DNA of 64,000 nt from Pseudovibrio sp. JCM 19062 (GTDB lineage Bacteria; Pseudomonadota; Alphaproteobacteria; Rhizobiales; Stappiaceae), in assembly GCA_001310715.1 (NCBI GenBank), contig BAXV01000008.1:27628-91627 (forward strand). The letters run 5' to 3'. The notes beneath the pieces were generated by a model. It was not told the DNA's origin, ran no database searches, and worked only from the letters and a program-made list of their open reading frames with translations. The first letter of the stretch is position 1, and each line of letters begins with the position of its first letter. Made by a program: the position numbers and the translations under genes. Positions 1 through 10,098 of the stretch are shown piece by piece.

Positions 1-10
1 ATGGGGCCTG

Positions 11-576
11 ATGTGGCTCTTGAGGGGCCTGCGGGAGGTCCTGCCCAGATCGGTCGGTCTGTTCCCGGTCGTGGCGTTCCTGCTCACTACACGCGCCGAG
101 AGCTTCTGGATGCGCTGTTCCTTGAATTAAGGGATGCTGACAGTCTGGGGGACGCTCAGGCGATCTCCAGGCGCATTCATAGCCTCTTCATGCAGTCTGG
201 CAGTCATACGCTTGATTTGCTCATGATGCGTGCTGGCACGGCCATTGATAACAAAGATTACGGTTTGGCTCTTGATTTGCTGGATGCGGTTGTTCGCCTT
301 GATCCGGACTATGTTGAAGGTTGGAACCGTCGGGCCACTGTGTATTTCATGAAAGAAGATCTGGGGCGCTCACTTGCAGATATTGAGCAGGTGCTGCGGA
401 TTGAGCCACGTCATTTTCCAGCGCTCTCAGGTTTCGGCATGATTCTGAGGAGAGCGGGGGAGAATGAAAAGGCACTCGAGGTGTTCCAGCATGTGTTGAG
501 TATCTATCCGTTGCTGGAAAATGCTCAGGACGCTGTCACAAGTCTTCGTGAGGAGCTGTGGGGGCAATATCATTAG
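11..576 (+). CDS. Secreted tetratricopeptide-repeat protein (frameshifted near 105)
   Basis: The ATG at 11 opens a typical signal peptide (MWLLRGLREVL, then a hydrophobic stretch and TTRA) in a different frame from the body. The body continues in the frame that starts at base 1, so one base is missing near 102-106. After repair the protein is about 188 residues: a signal peptide, a helical segment, then two to three TPR units (around DKDYGLALDLLDAVVRLDP and ADIEQVLRIEPRH). TPRs mediate protein contacts; the partner is unknown. Its end overlaps the converging TetR gene by about 40 bases. The TPR assignment is firm and the export is inferred from the repaired N-terminus. The ATG at base 1 is an alternative start but gives an implausible leader. 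Confidence 0.7.
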
Positions 577-1142
577 ACGCAGTTGATGTGAGGCGCTTGT
601 GCTCATCCAGAACGCGATCAGCGGCTCTGGTTATTCCGGCATGATATTCTGCGTAGTTAGCAACCGTGAGTGATAGACCTTTTGCAAGCGTGTAGAGGAT
701 GAATGCGTCATCGTCTGCCTGCTCTTTTGTACGGTCACTGTGAGCCTCCAGAATGACCTCTGCGATCTTGAGCATAACCTGCGGTATAAGGCCTTTCCCA
801 ACTGCGGATATCACCTGCCCACCGATCTGCATTAGCTCGGCTCCATGAGCTGAGTTTCTTATCAGGTCAACATGCTGACCGATCATGATGTCCAGCGCAT
901 AAAGTATGCGAGATTTGGGATCGTTGGATTTTTCGGAAAGAATTTCTAGGGCCTGAAGGGCAACCTCTTCAGAATATTCCGCGATTATGGTTTGGAACAG
1001 CTCTTCTTTATTTTTGAATTTTTTTGTAGAGCGACTGGCGTGAAAGGCCGACCGCGTTTGCGATGTCGCCGACGGAAGTTTTGCGAAAGCCATATTGAGC
1101 AAAAACAGTCAGCGCTTTCTTTTTATCAAAGCTTATTTTCAT
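536..1142 (-). CDS. TetR/AcrR family transcriptional regulator (frameshift in T7 at 1019-1025)
   Basis: The ATG complementary to 1140-1142 begins MKISFDKKKALTVFAQYGF and continues through a helix-turn-helix of TetR type (KTSVGDIANAVGLSRQSLYK). The frame then breaks in a 7-base T run on the plus strand; removing one base restores KFKNKEELFQTIIAEYSEE, the conserved end of the TetR_N domain. The C-terminal ligand-binding part is helical and not assignable to a ligand. Repaired length is about 201 residues, normal for the family. It converges on the TPR gene. The target is unknown; no clear operator was found in its own upstream region. Confidence 0.8.
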
Positions 1143-1383
1143 GTCTGTCTAGTTGACGAATATGGGTGATATTGTCAACTTTACTGCGAACAGGGGCGGT
1201 TTGGTATGGAGCTAGACTGCAACTGAATCGCCGTGTTTTGAGCAGTAAGAGATAAATCATAACAGGAGATAACCATGGGATTGGTTTTGAGGGAGATGGT
1301 GATGGTCTCCTCGGTACTGCTGATCTTTAGGTGCTCCATGATGCTTCGATGTTCGGAGATTTCCGTCTGATCAATGATAAAAA

Positions 1384-1412
1384 AAAGCCCGTGATGCGAG
1401 ATCACGGGCTTT
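1384..1412 (-). terminator. Rho-independent terminator of pyk
   Basis: Ten-base perfect stem AGCCCGTGAT/ATCACGGGCT with a 5-base loop (1386-1410). It is followed on the minus strand by a run of T (A run at 1380-1386 on the plus strand), 36 bases beyond the pyk stop codon. Confidence 0.9.
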
Positions 1413-1445
1413 CTCAATGATTTTGCAGCAGTGCCGTTTGGCGAT

Positions 1446-2875
1446 TTATGCTTCTGCAGAGCCAACGAACGCGATGCGCAGCATATTTGTGGAGCCCGGG
1501 GTGCCGAATGGAACACCTGCGGAAACCAGAATACGTTGGCCTGGCTTTGCAAACCCTTCTGTGTTTGCGAGGCAGCAAGCGCGATCGATGAGGTCTTCTT
1601 CAGTCGCGGCATCCTGATTGGCAACACAGTGCAAGCCCCAACCGATGGTCAGGCGGCGAACTGTGGAGATTTCAGGAGAAAACGCAATGATTGGTGTTGC
1701 AGGGCGCTCACGGGCTGCACGCAGCGCTGTGCCGCCGGATGCGGTGTAGGAGACGATTGCCGCCAGATCCAGAGTTTCCGCGACCTGGTGAGCTGCTGCG
1801 GTGATTGCGTCAGCGCCGGTTGCTTCTGGTTCTGTACGCTGAGCGTGGATGATGGAACGGTAGTTCTCGTCCTGCTCAACTTCGATTGCGATCTTGTCCA
1901 TGGTCGCAACAGCTTCTGTCGGGAAGTCACCTGCTGCAGATTCTGCAGAGAGCATTACTGCATCAGCACCTTCGAATACCGCAGTTGCCACGTCAGAAAC
2001 TTCTGCGCGGGTTGGTACCGGAGAAGTGATCATGCTTTCCAGCATCTGCGTTGCAACAACAACTGGCTTACCAGCTTTGCGGCATGCGCGGATCATGCGC
2101 TTCTGAAGGCCTGGAACCTTCTCGAGCGGCATTTCAACGCCGAGGTCACCACGAGCGACCATGATTGCGTCAGACAGTTCAATGATCTCGGAGAGGCGAT
2201 CGATTGCCTGAGCTTCTCGATTTTTGCCAGAACGCCAACGCGGCCCTGAGTGATGTTGCGCACTTCGATGAGGTCTTCCGGACGCTGTACGAAGGACAGC
2301 GCGATCCAGTCAACTTTTGCATCGAGAGCCGCCAGCAGGTCTGCGTGGTCTTTCTCGGTCAGTGCGCCAACCGGGATTTCTGTATCAGGAACAGAAACAC
2401 CCTTACGGTTGGAGATGGTACCGCCAACTTCAACAGTGGTGACACAGCGCTTCGCGGAGGCTTCTGTCACGCGCAGGCTGATCTTGCCGTCGTCTACGAG
2501 GAGACGGTGGCCGACTTCAAGACTGCTGAGAATTTCTGGGTGTGGGAGGTGAACGCGGGATGCGTCACCTGGGGTGTCATTTGCGTCTACAACGAAGCTT
2601 GCGCCATTTTCGAGAACTGGCTTTGCATCATCTGCAAAAGTGCCAACGCGCAGTTTTGGGCCCTGCAGGTCTGCGAGAATGCCGATCGGGCGACCTACTT
2701 CCGCTTCTACTTCGCGGATGCGATCAACCAGATTGTTGAGGACTTCATGGGAGGAGTGGCTCATGTTGATGCGGAAAACATCTGCACCTGCGAGCCATAG
2801 CTTTTTGATGGCTTCTTTTTGGGAAGACGCCGGGCCGAGAGTTGCTAGAATTTTGACCCGTCTATTACGCTTCAT
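1446..2875 (-). CDS. pyk: Pyruvate kinase (frameshift near 2213)
   Basis: Converts phosphoenolpyruvate and ADP to pyruvate and ATP, the last step of glycolysis. The N-terminal part (MKRNRRVKILATLGPAS) carries RINMSHSS, the ILADLQGPKLRVG motif and the metal-site helix LAKIEK. At that point one C is missing (AAGCTCAGG should be AAGCCTCAGG). Repair gives EKPQAIDRLSEII and leads into VARGDLGVEMPLEKVPGLQK and VVVATQMLESMI in the downstream frame. Repaired length is about 476 residues, normal for the family. The start codon overlaps the stop of the DUF1036 gene (ATGA), so the two are co-transcribed. Loss of this gene would be unusual, and the break is best read as a sequence error. Confidence 0.95.
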
Positions 2876-3367
2876 CGTCCACCTGTTCCTTGCTCTACCG
2901 GCTCCGTCAGCTGGACCGTCCAGCTGCTTTGCTCGCCTGTGTCTATTTCAAAGAAACCTGTACGCTCATAACCGCGAGCGACACAGTCTTCTATCCCGCG
3001 AATGGTGAACTTTTTTTTGACGTACACACATATACGCCTTGCCATCCCATTCGCCTTTCTGATCCGTTTGTACTGCGTACAAGTAATAGTAGCGTGACGG
3101 CAAATCACCGGACACCAGCGTGTCGCAAGTGTTTTGATTGATGGTCCACCATCCTTCGGTGATCCAATCAGCGCCATCGCGGTAGCCTACTGCGATGTTG
3201 ACTGTGCTTTCGGTCTTATTACATGCGCGAAAGTCTGCTCTTGCAGAGGGGACCTGCAAAAAGCTGAGAACTCCAAAAGCAACACAGGCAAGAGCCAGTG
3301 TATTTTGTCGCAAAAGATTAATTACGGCTAATGCAAAGTCGTTTCTGGATGTTTTCATAACAGTCAT
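2872..3367 (-). CDS. DUF1036 family exported protein (frameshift in T8 at 3011-3018)
   Basis: Small exported protein of the DUF1036 family. A signal peptide (hydrophobic core LALACVAFGVLSFL, cleavage after ARA) precedes a domain with ADFRACNKTESTVNIAVGY, WITEGWWTI and YYYLYAVQT. The frame breaks in an 8-base A run on the coding strand. Removing one A gives VRQKKFTIRGIEDCVARGYERTG and the stop that overlaps the pyk start. Conserved cysteines suggest a disulfide-bonded periplasmic fold. Its function is not known. DUF1036 next to pyk is a familiar Hyphomicrobiales arrangement, probably reflecting shared transcription. Confidence 0.85.
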
Positions 3368-4362
3368 ATGTACAGCTACAAACGGCAGTTTAATGCGTTC
3401 AGTTTATGCCCTTGTCAACGTGGTACAGCCGACGGCTGAAGCGTTTTGGAGCACGACTAGAGGATAATGCAGGTTGTTCCGAGTAAAGAACGTCGCCCTA
3501 ACTCACCATTGGCCATATAAAAACGGCAGGATGATGGAATGGCATAAACCCGACATGTCATGCTTTGGTTGCGTCACCCTAATTCTGGATGAATGTGGAT
3601 GACCCCCGTCAACAATTGAAATATGATCCAAGAGCCGGATCTTACTTCTAGGAATCCGAATATCTTTATTGACCTGAGTTCTGCATGGAATCAAGCGAAA
3701 AGCCAAAAAAACCCTGCCGCCCCCCACAGTTCCTCATGTTTTGCGTGAGATTTTTTTAAAAGTTATGACAAAGAGATAAACAGTATTGGGGCAGACTTGC
3801 GGTTTTGGAAATGTTAGGAAAAGGACTTGGATGACAACAGAACCCGCCTTCCACAGGTGCGCGCCAAGTTATTTCTTCAAACTGCGACACTTTGCCAGAC
3901 AATGATCGGGGTAATTGTTCCGCTGAGTGGAAACTCTGGACTTGTCATCTTAAATTACGGATTGAAACTTCCGGTTATTATATCTGTACTCTGATATATT
4001 GGGCGGGGTGATTTGTCGCGCCGAATTATCCTTGGACAACTGTGAGTATTTGGCGAGCTATGTGGTGATGCGTACGTAGCCGCGCTTATTTTTGCTGCAG
4101 ACTGTTGTGCAACCTTGGATGCTTGTGTCCAGTAATGGGTACTCACGCAACATCGCTTACCTGAAATTTTGTTGGGCTTGTGCCAGCGGATTGTGCGTCA
4201 ATTGAGGCATCTGTTTTATATTACCATTGAAATTTAGTTCTTCCCCCAGAACCTGTGAAGCATGCTGAAAAGCGGCAGTCAACGGTTGACCCACCTGCTT
4301 TGTTCTGGCAGCAAGACTGTAAGGTTAATTGGTGTTTCGCACGAACGTAAGGTGGATTTCAC
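3368..4362. other. Long region without a convincing gene, upstream of gapR
   Basis: Nearly 1 kb in which open frames are short (at most about 74 codons, at 3503-3727 on the minus strand) and have no family resemblance, no good ribosome binding site and no codon pattern like the neighbours. It must contain the divergent promoters of the DUF1036-pyk operon and of gapR. I found no tRNA, SRP RNA or RNase P signature. A non-coding RNA or a decayed gene cannot be excluded. Confidence 0.4.
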
Positions 4363-4629
4363 ATGGCAGATGCCGGTGGTGTAGCAGCAGACCAGCTGCG
4401 TGCATTTATTGAACGTATTGAACGTCTGGAAGAAGAGAAAAAGGTTATCGCTGACGACATCAAGGATGTTTATGCGGAAGCCAAGGGCAACGGCTTTGAC
4501 GTGAAAGTTATGCGTAAAATCGTTTCGCTTCGTAAGCGTAAGCCGCACGAGCGTGAAGAAGAAGAAGCAATCCTTGATCTTTACCTGCATGCTCTTGGTA
4601 TGTCTGGTCCGGTTATGGAAGAAGCGTAA
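4363..4629 (+). CDS. gapR: GapR, DUF2312 nucleoid-associated protein
   Basis: Encodes 88 residues matching the DUF2312 family along its whole length ([58 protein letters not shown]). In Caulobacter GapR is an essential chromosome-associated protein that binds overtwisted AT-rich DNA ahead of replication and transcription and stimulates topoisomerases. Nearly the whole protein is a charged coiled coil, as expected of the clamp-forming tetramer. The start is supported by AAGGTGG nine bases upstream. It is monocistronic: a long non-coding stretch lies before it and a terminator directly after. The reading frame is intact. Confidence 0.95.
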   Translation: MADAGGVAADQLRAFIERIERLEEEKKVIADDIKDVYAEAKGNGFDVKVMRKIVSLRKRKPHEREEEEAILDLYLHALGMSGPVMEEA

Positions 4630-4655
4630 CGCTTCTGGCCTCTCTCGAAGACATT

Positions 4656-4692
4656 GAAAAAGGCTCCTTACTGCGGTGAGGGGCCTTTTTTC
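4656..4692 (+). terminator. Rho-independent terminator after gapR
   Basis: AAAAAGGCTCC pairs with GGGGCCTTTTT (one G-T wobble) around a 13-base loop and ends in six T residues, 27 bases after the gapR stop. Confidence 0.8.
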
Positions 4693-4745
4693 GTGCCAGT
4701 GGGAATGCTTCTGCGGATTGCCTCTCTGAAAGCAGGTGTAGGCTT

Positions 4746-5927
4746 CTAAGAGGAAAGCTTAAGGACTGGTGCCAGCGCCTTTTGAAAATCCCATCGTCCC
4801 CACATGATTGCGAGGATGAAGCGGCGAGTGAAATCGAGATGAGGAACGTGAAGGGTTCTCCCGTTGTCAAACTTGCAGCGCCAAGGAGAGTTGCGGCGAT
4901 GCCAGAGTAAGCTGCGAAGCTTTGCTTGAAGGCTGCCAAAGTGACGGAGACAGTTCCGGTGCATGAAAAAAATGAAGGCGTTTGAGAACGTTTCAAAATA
5001 GGCGCGGGCTATCGAGAGTATGGCAAATAGCAGAGGAATGAGAACCCAGTGTAGCGCATCGAAATCCAGGGTGAGGGTGAGGCCGGCAAATGCGGCAGCG
5101 CTCATGATGCAGGCGGCCATTAGGTGGTTTTGCGGAAACGTTTCAACAACCAGCTTTTGCCTGACGACAGCAAGGTTGTAGATGATTGCCCCGATGGCAG
5201 ACGCTGACAAGGATAGGGATAACAGCGACTTGGGAATCCCGTAGAAATTAAAGGTATAGGGCAGCAGGTTGGAGAATGTAAGTGACAAGCCGGAGGCCAA
5301 TAGGATGGAACAGCCGAATCCTGCGAGGAACATGGTGGGAATCTGTTTTGTCTCTGGGGTTTCGGTGCTGAAGCTCTGTGTCGGGGTTCTGCGAGATAGA
5401 GGGTACTTCAAAAGGCATAGGGTCGCGACGCAGCAAAGGCAGAAGCTGAGCACGAAGACAGCTTGCTCACCAAAATAGATCGCAAAGAGCCCGCCGATCG
5501 CGGGTACTATAACCTTTGAAAGCGTATTTATGAGGTTGAGGAGGGCGGCAAACTGAGCCTTTTGGCTTTTGCTCACGGATTGTGCTTCTCCTGCGATTAG
5601 TGGTTGGAAGAAACCAATGCTGAGAGAGCGAATGAGCAGCAAAGGCAGGAGCGTGCCGAGTGTGTCTGCCCAGATGAGGCCTAGGGTGCAAAGTGCGCGG
5701 GTGATGGTGGTTGCTATCAGAAGATGATTGGCATTGAAGCGATTGACGCATCTGGAAATGAAATTATTTAGTATGGCTTGTGGAGCGAGCATCGAGATCG
5801 ACACTAATGCTACGCTAATTGCTGAGAACTCCAGCTCATAACCCACATACGTCATGATGCTAATAAGGTCGATCCAAGCGCTGATGCTCAGGAGGGTAAC
5901 GATTAGTAGGAGCGGTTTGTTCTTCAT
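4746..5927 (-). CDS. MFS family transporter (two frameshifts)
   Basis: Twelve-helix membrane transporter of the major facilitator superfamily; the substrate is not predictable. The first ten helices read in one frame (KNKPLLLIVTLLSISAWIDL onward). Between a 7-base A/T run at 4966-4972 and about 4812 the true sequence lies in another frame (CTGTVSVTLAAFKQSF, TLLGAASLTTGEPFTFLIS), then returns to the first frame for the end (AIMWGRWDFQKALAPV). One extra base in the run and one missing C near 4812 explain this and preserve the stop at 4746. Length is about 393 residues, normal for MFS. It stands alone, transcribed toward gapR, with no regulator beside it. Confidence 0.8.
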   Translation of the reverse strand: MKNKPLLLIVTLLSISAWIDLISIMTYVGYELEFSAISVALVSISMLAPQAILNNFISRCVNRFNANHLLIATTITRALCTLGLIWADTLGTLLPLLLIRSLSIGFFQPLIAGEAQSVSKSQKAQFAALLNLINTLSKVIVPAIGGLFAIYFGEQAVFVLSFCLCCVATLCLLKYPLSRRTPTQSFSTETPETKQIPTMFLAGFGCSILLASGLSLTFSNLLPYTFNFYGIPKSLLSLSLSASAIGAIIYNLAVVRQKLVVETFPQNHLMAACIMSAAAFAGLTLTLDFDALHWVLIPLLFAILSIARAYFETFSNAFIFFMHRNCLRHFGSLQAKLRSLLWHRRNSPWRCKFDNGRTLHVPHLDFTRRFILAIMWGRWDFQKALAPVLKLSS

Positions 5928-6262
5928 AGAAATCCTACGCGTAAATATGACTGCAGCAGACCGTAGTTGTCAGCATGGATTTCACAATTATGCATTAGAA
6001 CAAAAGATGAACAAGGTAGGGAGTCGAGAAGATGGTCTTGAGCGAAAGATGCCTGAAGATTTTTAAGGCAGTTTGTTTTGTTTGACAGATAGGAAGCTGT
6101 CTACAGGAAGCTCCGTGTACCTTGGGCCGAGGCTTCAGGGCTTGGGAAGTGGTGAAAGAAAGCGTGAATATATAGGTGCCGTCCAGCATGAAGAGGCTAA
6201 CCAATTCACCGAACAGGATGAAAAATTCTAAGGGTAAAACCTAACTGTATTTGCGGATCTGA
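5928..6262. other. Intergenic region, no gene recognised
   Basis: About 335 bases between the MFS start and the end of the DUF882 gene. It must hold the MFS promoter. The only open frames (5854-6066 plus, 5995-6204 minus) have no recognisable sequence and overlap each other. I see no terminator-grade hairpin. Confidence 0.4.
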
Positions 6263-7922
6263 TTATCTGGAAGAGACCTTTATCTCACCGGTATAAATCG
6301 AATCCAACCAAGCGATGGCAGAGCCACGTTTGATTCTTTTGCTGACTGGTTGATATGGCGTTTTGGTCAGTGAGTCTTTTAGGATTGATGTTACGGACGC
6401 CATCAGGGCCGTTAGTTGGTTTTGATCCGGATGCTGCATGGTGATGGTGCGGCGGTTATTTGCTGTCCATGTTGGATCCAGCATCAACACCGCATTGGCC
6501 TGTGGTGCGGAATGGAAACCGACCAAGGCAGCCTCCGTAACCGGAGCTCTGGCGGCGACTGTCTGTGGGGCCGGTTGCGGCTTGGGCAGGAGGTTAGGCA
6601 AGCGCTGTTCAACAAATGGGGCCTGCGCTGAGAGCGCAGACTTTTTGTTGAATTTACTCTGTGCCAGATCTGCTCCAGCGTTTGGTGAGGCATAGGCCAG
6701 CTGCGTGTTTATGAGTGGGCGCAGACTGTCTGGTGTTTGCTCGCCGGTTGCTGCAATGATCGCGGCAATCCCGTCTTTGGGGGTCTCAACCTTTTGCGGC
6801 ATGAGCGGGGTGCGTCGTGGCTCAGAAGGGGTGGCCGCCGGCAAAGCGGCGACCTCTATGATTTGTTCTGGCTTTATGCGAGGGAGAACTGATGCAAATA
6901 AAGTTTGCTCGGTTGCTAATGGTGCAGCCTCGGCTTCATCCTTCGGTTTTGTATAGGGTGTTAGAGCAGCCAGAGTGGTTGGTAATGCTGCTTCCGGTAC
7001 CGGGCTTACTGCTGGTTGAGATGCCGCCAGTGCAACTTTCGGCTGTGGAATAGCATTAAATTCTGTTGCTGCCAGACGGCCAGAATCCTTCTCGCCTACG
7101 CTTGGTGCTTTCGAGATCGGCGTTGGCGCGGATGTGTCCTTCTCTTTGTTGCCAGAGTTGCTGAACAGGCGAGAGAAGAAGCCGCCACCGCTCCTGGAGG
7201 AGGAGTTCGCTACGCTGGATGAGCGGCCTGACTTTTTGTTCTGGATAGCAGCAAGTGTCTGCTTATAGCGCGCCATTGGTTTCCCGTCGGAGGGGATGTG
7301 AATGGTGTCGCCCTTTGGAAAGACTTTTTTTCAGCTGGGAGCGGGTCATCCGTGGCCAGTGGCGCACTGAGCCGGTGTCCAGGTGAACAAACGGTGTGTT
7401 CGAGCGCGGATAGTACCCAACGCCGCCAACATGCTGACGCAAACCAAGTGCACGCAGCTTGGCTGTGCTTACGCTGGAATGAAGAAATCGATGGCACGGC
7501 CTTGAGTGTGCTGGCTGTTTTTAGCCACACCGCTGGATCGTGAACGAAGCATGTTGTTGGTTTTGGGTGAGCGGTACGCAGAGACAATGTTGATGTATTT
7601 GTTTGAACCGGTCTTCTGGTAAACCTCCCAAAGCAGGTCAAACAGTTCCGGGTCCATCTTTGTTGGCTCTTTTTGCCGCCAATCCCGAAGGAAGTTGTTG
7701 AGCTTGCGAAGGCCTGCTTTGTCATAGCGACCATTCCGCTTGAAGGTGATTTCCGCCCGTTCTTTTGTGTGGGTGAAGTACAGCTTGAGCGTGCGTGTGC
7801 TCGCGCTAGCTGAGGCGATTGAGGTGAGGGAGAAGGCACAAAAAAACAGCTGCGACCAGCAAAGAAATGCCTGGCAGACGTTTACCAAAGTCCGAGCGCC
7901 CGAATGCAATTATGTCACGCAA
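6263..7922 (-). CDS. DUF882 (YcbK/MepK-like) peptidoglycan peptidase with long C-terminal tail (three frameshifts)
   Basis: The N-terminal half is a DUF882 domain of the peptidase M15 fold, related to the E. coli murein endopeptidase MepK. The metal-site motif HTQGRAIDF and the later FVHLDTGSVRHWP are present, as are NIVSAYRSPKTN and GLRQHVGGVGYYPRSNTPF. An export signal precedes it. The second half is a long, low-complexity Ala/Pro/Ser-rich tail ending in a conserved-looking segment (RGSAIAWLDSIYTGEIKV). Frame breaks occur at the 7-base run 7840-7846, near 7470 (one base missing) and in the T7 near 7322-7330. Repaired, it starts at TTG 7922 and has about 550 residues. It lies next to an L,D-transpeptidase, which fits a role in cell-wall remodelling. 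Confidence 0.8.
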
Positions 7923-8159
7923 TTGAATCTCGCTTTCGCGTTATTTTGGCTACTACCTTACCCAAGAGCCCCACCTCTTTTGTTTAGTGTGGGCAAGGTT
8001 AACGATGCTTTACTTTAGTGACAATTAGCGCGAACTAGTGGCAGCCCTGCAACAATCATTGTTTTTTGCCGGAATCTGCTATTTACCTGCGACAAATGCG
8101 CGCGAATCCGCACGCATAAGTCTACGTTTCACTGTGGATACATGTGAATAGTGACAATT

Positions 8160-9812
8160 TTAGAGATTTAGAGCGTCGATGGTCGCTTGATTGTGGCCAT
8201 AGATATCGGGGCGTCTTTGCAGCTTTCCGGATTCATCCACAAAGGCGGTAAAGTAGGAAAGGTGCACCGGAATATCCCTTTGCAGATTCACCTGTGTCTG
8301 CTTCTTGCCGACCAGCGAACGGATGTAGTTGCCGGTGATGGTGTTCTGTGTCGCCATCAAAGCATCCGCAAATTCGAACGGGTTTTGTACGCGGACACAG
8401 CCATGGGAGAAGGCACGCTCAGAACGGTTGAACAGTGATTTCGACGGCGTATCATGCAAGTATACGTTGTGCTTGTTCGGGAACATGAACTTGATTTTAC
8501 CAAGTGCGTTGCCGCGTCCCGGGCGCTGACGAATGCGGATCTGCTTGAAGGTGACCGTATCCCAGTTTACCCGGCGTGGGTCCACAATCTTGCCACCGTA
8601 CACGATCTCGTAGTTACCCTTTTGCAGGTAGTTTTGCGGGTTGGTTGCCCGCAGCTCCGGCAGAAGTTCTTTGGATGCGATGGAATACGGCACGTTCCAA
8701 TATGGGTTTACGACCACGTGCTGTATCTTGTCTGAGAACACTGGTGTCTGGTTGGAGCGTTTGCCGACCACAACGCGGGTTTCATAAAGAACGAAGCCAT
8801 CCATGTTCAGGCGAACCATGAACTCAGGGATGTTCACCCGTAAGTGGGTTTCGCCGAGATCACGGGGCATCCAGCGCCAGCGTTCCATGTTGGCGATAAT
8901 ATCTTTGATCGGGTCACCGCTCACGCGGCCATTGAGGGCGAGTAGCGTCCGTGGACCGACTGCACCATCCGGATGCAAGCCGTTTGCAGCCTGAAATGCC
9001 TCGACGGCATACGCCAAGTCCTGCGTGTAAACGTTTGTCTGGTACTCTACGGTTGGAACGCCCAGACGTTCACGAAGCAGGGCAACGCGGGAGCTTTTTG
9101 TACCAACCTTAAGAACTTTGCCGGATGGAATGACGACCTGCTTCTCCAGATCGCCATTTTCGGTTTGCTCGCGTAGCAGTGCCAGTTGTTCTTTTAGTGC
9201 TTTGTATTCGACATGCTGTGGGTTGAAGGCAGCGAGTACTTGTGCCGGGGAAACCGAGCGCGCAACGGAGGCCAGCGCTTCAATCGGATCGGGTCTTTCC
9301 GGGCGAAGAGTAATATCCTTGGAGATTGCAGAGGGACTGACACGACCTGCCTGCGCATCCTCTGCGTATTTGAGGATGGAATGAGTCAGCTCAAGTTCTG
9401 CTGCTGCGATTTGCTCGGGCGTGGCCTTACCATCGGTATTAAAGTTGGCCTCCGGCACCGGGTAGTCGGCGGAGCGTAGGCCTTCGTCATCAGCAGATTG
9501 CAGGGTTTCCAAAACCGAGAGGGCGCTGGCGGTCAGTTTGCCTTTCACGATCCAGGCAGGCTGAAAGCTTCTGTTTTCGTAGAACAGCTTTGCAGCGGCG
9601 GCCTCGCGTTTTGCGTGGAAATTCCGTGGGTGAAGCTTTTTGCTGAATGCCTGTTGGATTTCCTGTGCAACGGGATTGCCCAGAGCAAGGTTTACTTGCT
9701 CAGACTGCGCGTCAAGATTGTCAGGAATCGCTGCTTGTGCAGAGTACACAGTTGATGAAAGCGCAAAAACTGCCCCTGCGAGCAATACTGATGTGCTCGT
9801 TCTACCAAACAT
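8160..9812 (-). CDS. YcbB/LdtD-type L,D-transpeptidase
   Basis: Periplasmic enzyme that makes 3-3 (mDAP-mDAP) cross-links in peptidoglycan. The 550-residue frame is intact. A signal peptide ends at AQA (residue 27). A peptidoglycan-binding domain lies around residues 230-290 (SRVALLRERLGV, AVEAFQAANGLHPDGAVGPR). The YkuD catalytic domain follows, with the signature HDTPSKSLF and RAFSHGCVRV; the catalytic cysteine is about residue 472. The large scaffold and the substrate 'lid' (NPYWNVPYSIASKELLPELR) are typical of the YcbB subfamily. It lies downstream of the DUF882 peptidase gene on the same strand, but the gap of about 240 bases between the two genes argues for separate promoters. Confidence 0.93.
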   Translation of the reverse strand: MFGRTSTSVLLAGAVFALSSTVYSAQAAIPDNLDAQSEQVNLALGNPVAQEIQQAFSKKLHPRNFHAKREAAAAKLFYENRSFQPAWIVKGKLTASALSVLETLQSADDEGLRSADYPVPEANFNTDGKATPEQIAAAELELTHSILKYAEDAQAGRVSPSAISKDITLRPERPDPIEALASVARSVSPAQVLAAFNPQHVEYKALKEQLALLREQTENGDLEKQVVIPSGKVLKVGTKSSRVALLRERLGVPTVEYQTNVYTQDLAYAVEAFQAANGLHPDGAVGPRTLLALNGRVSGDPIKDIIANMERWRWMPRDLGETHLRVNIPEFMVRLNMDGFVLYETRVVVGKRSNQTPVFSDKIQHVVVNPYWNVPYSIASKELLPELRATNPQNYLQKGNYEIVYGGKIVDPRRVNWDTVTFKQIRIRQRPGRGNALGKIKFMFPNKHNVYLHDTPSKSLFNRSERAFSHGCVRVQNPFEFADALMATQNTITGNYIRSLVGKKQTQVNLQRDIPVHLSYFTAFVDESGKLQRRPDIYGHNQATIDALNL

Positions 9813-10098
9813 TTATGACTACCCACCTGATAACCCTTTGATCTTTCACGGCGTAAGAAGAACGTCTTGAAATTTCAGAGTGTTGTTTTGCCCAAACTTA
9901 TATTTATTACGCATATACACTAATGCGTTTGAGATAGCACGGCAGCGCAATGTTTTAAATTCAAGGTTTAATGATTTTAACTTAAACCCACGGTTTTTTG
10001 CTGGTTGCTGTGCTTAATCGATTTATTGTGGCTCGCTCCAACTTCTGTTCGAGAGAGCTTCTTTTGCACAGCAAACGTGAACCCAAAGGGGGCGATCC

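Noticed and set aside
1431..2249. 272-codon plus-strand frame opposite pyk
   Set aside because: Cys- and Arg-rich shadow of the pyk gene, with no start signal.
3503..3727. 74-codon minus-strand frame upstream of gapR
   Set aside because: No recognisable sequence or start signal; chance frame in non-coding DNA.
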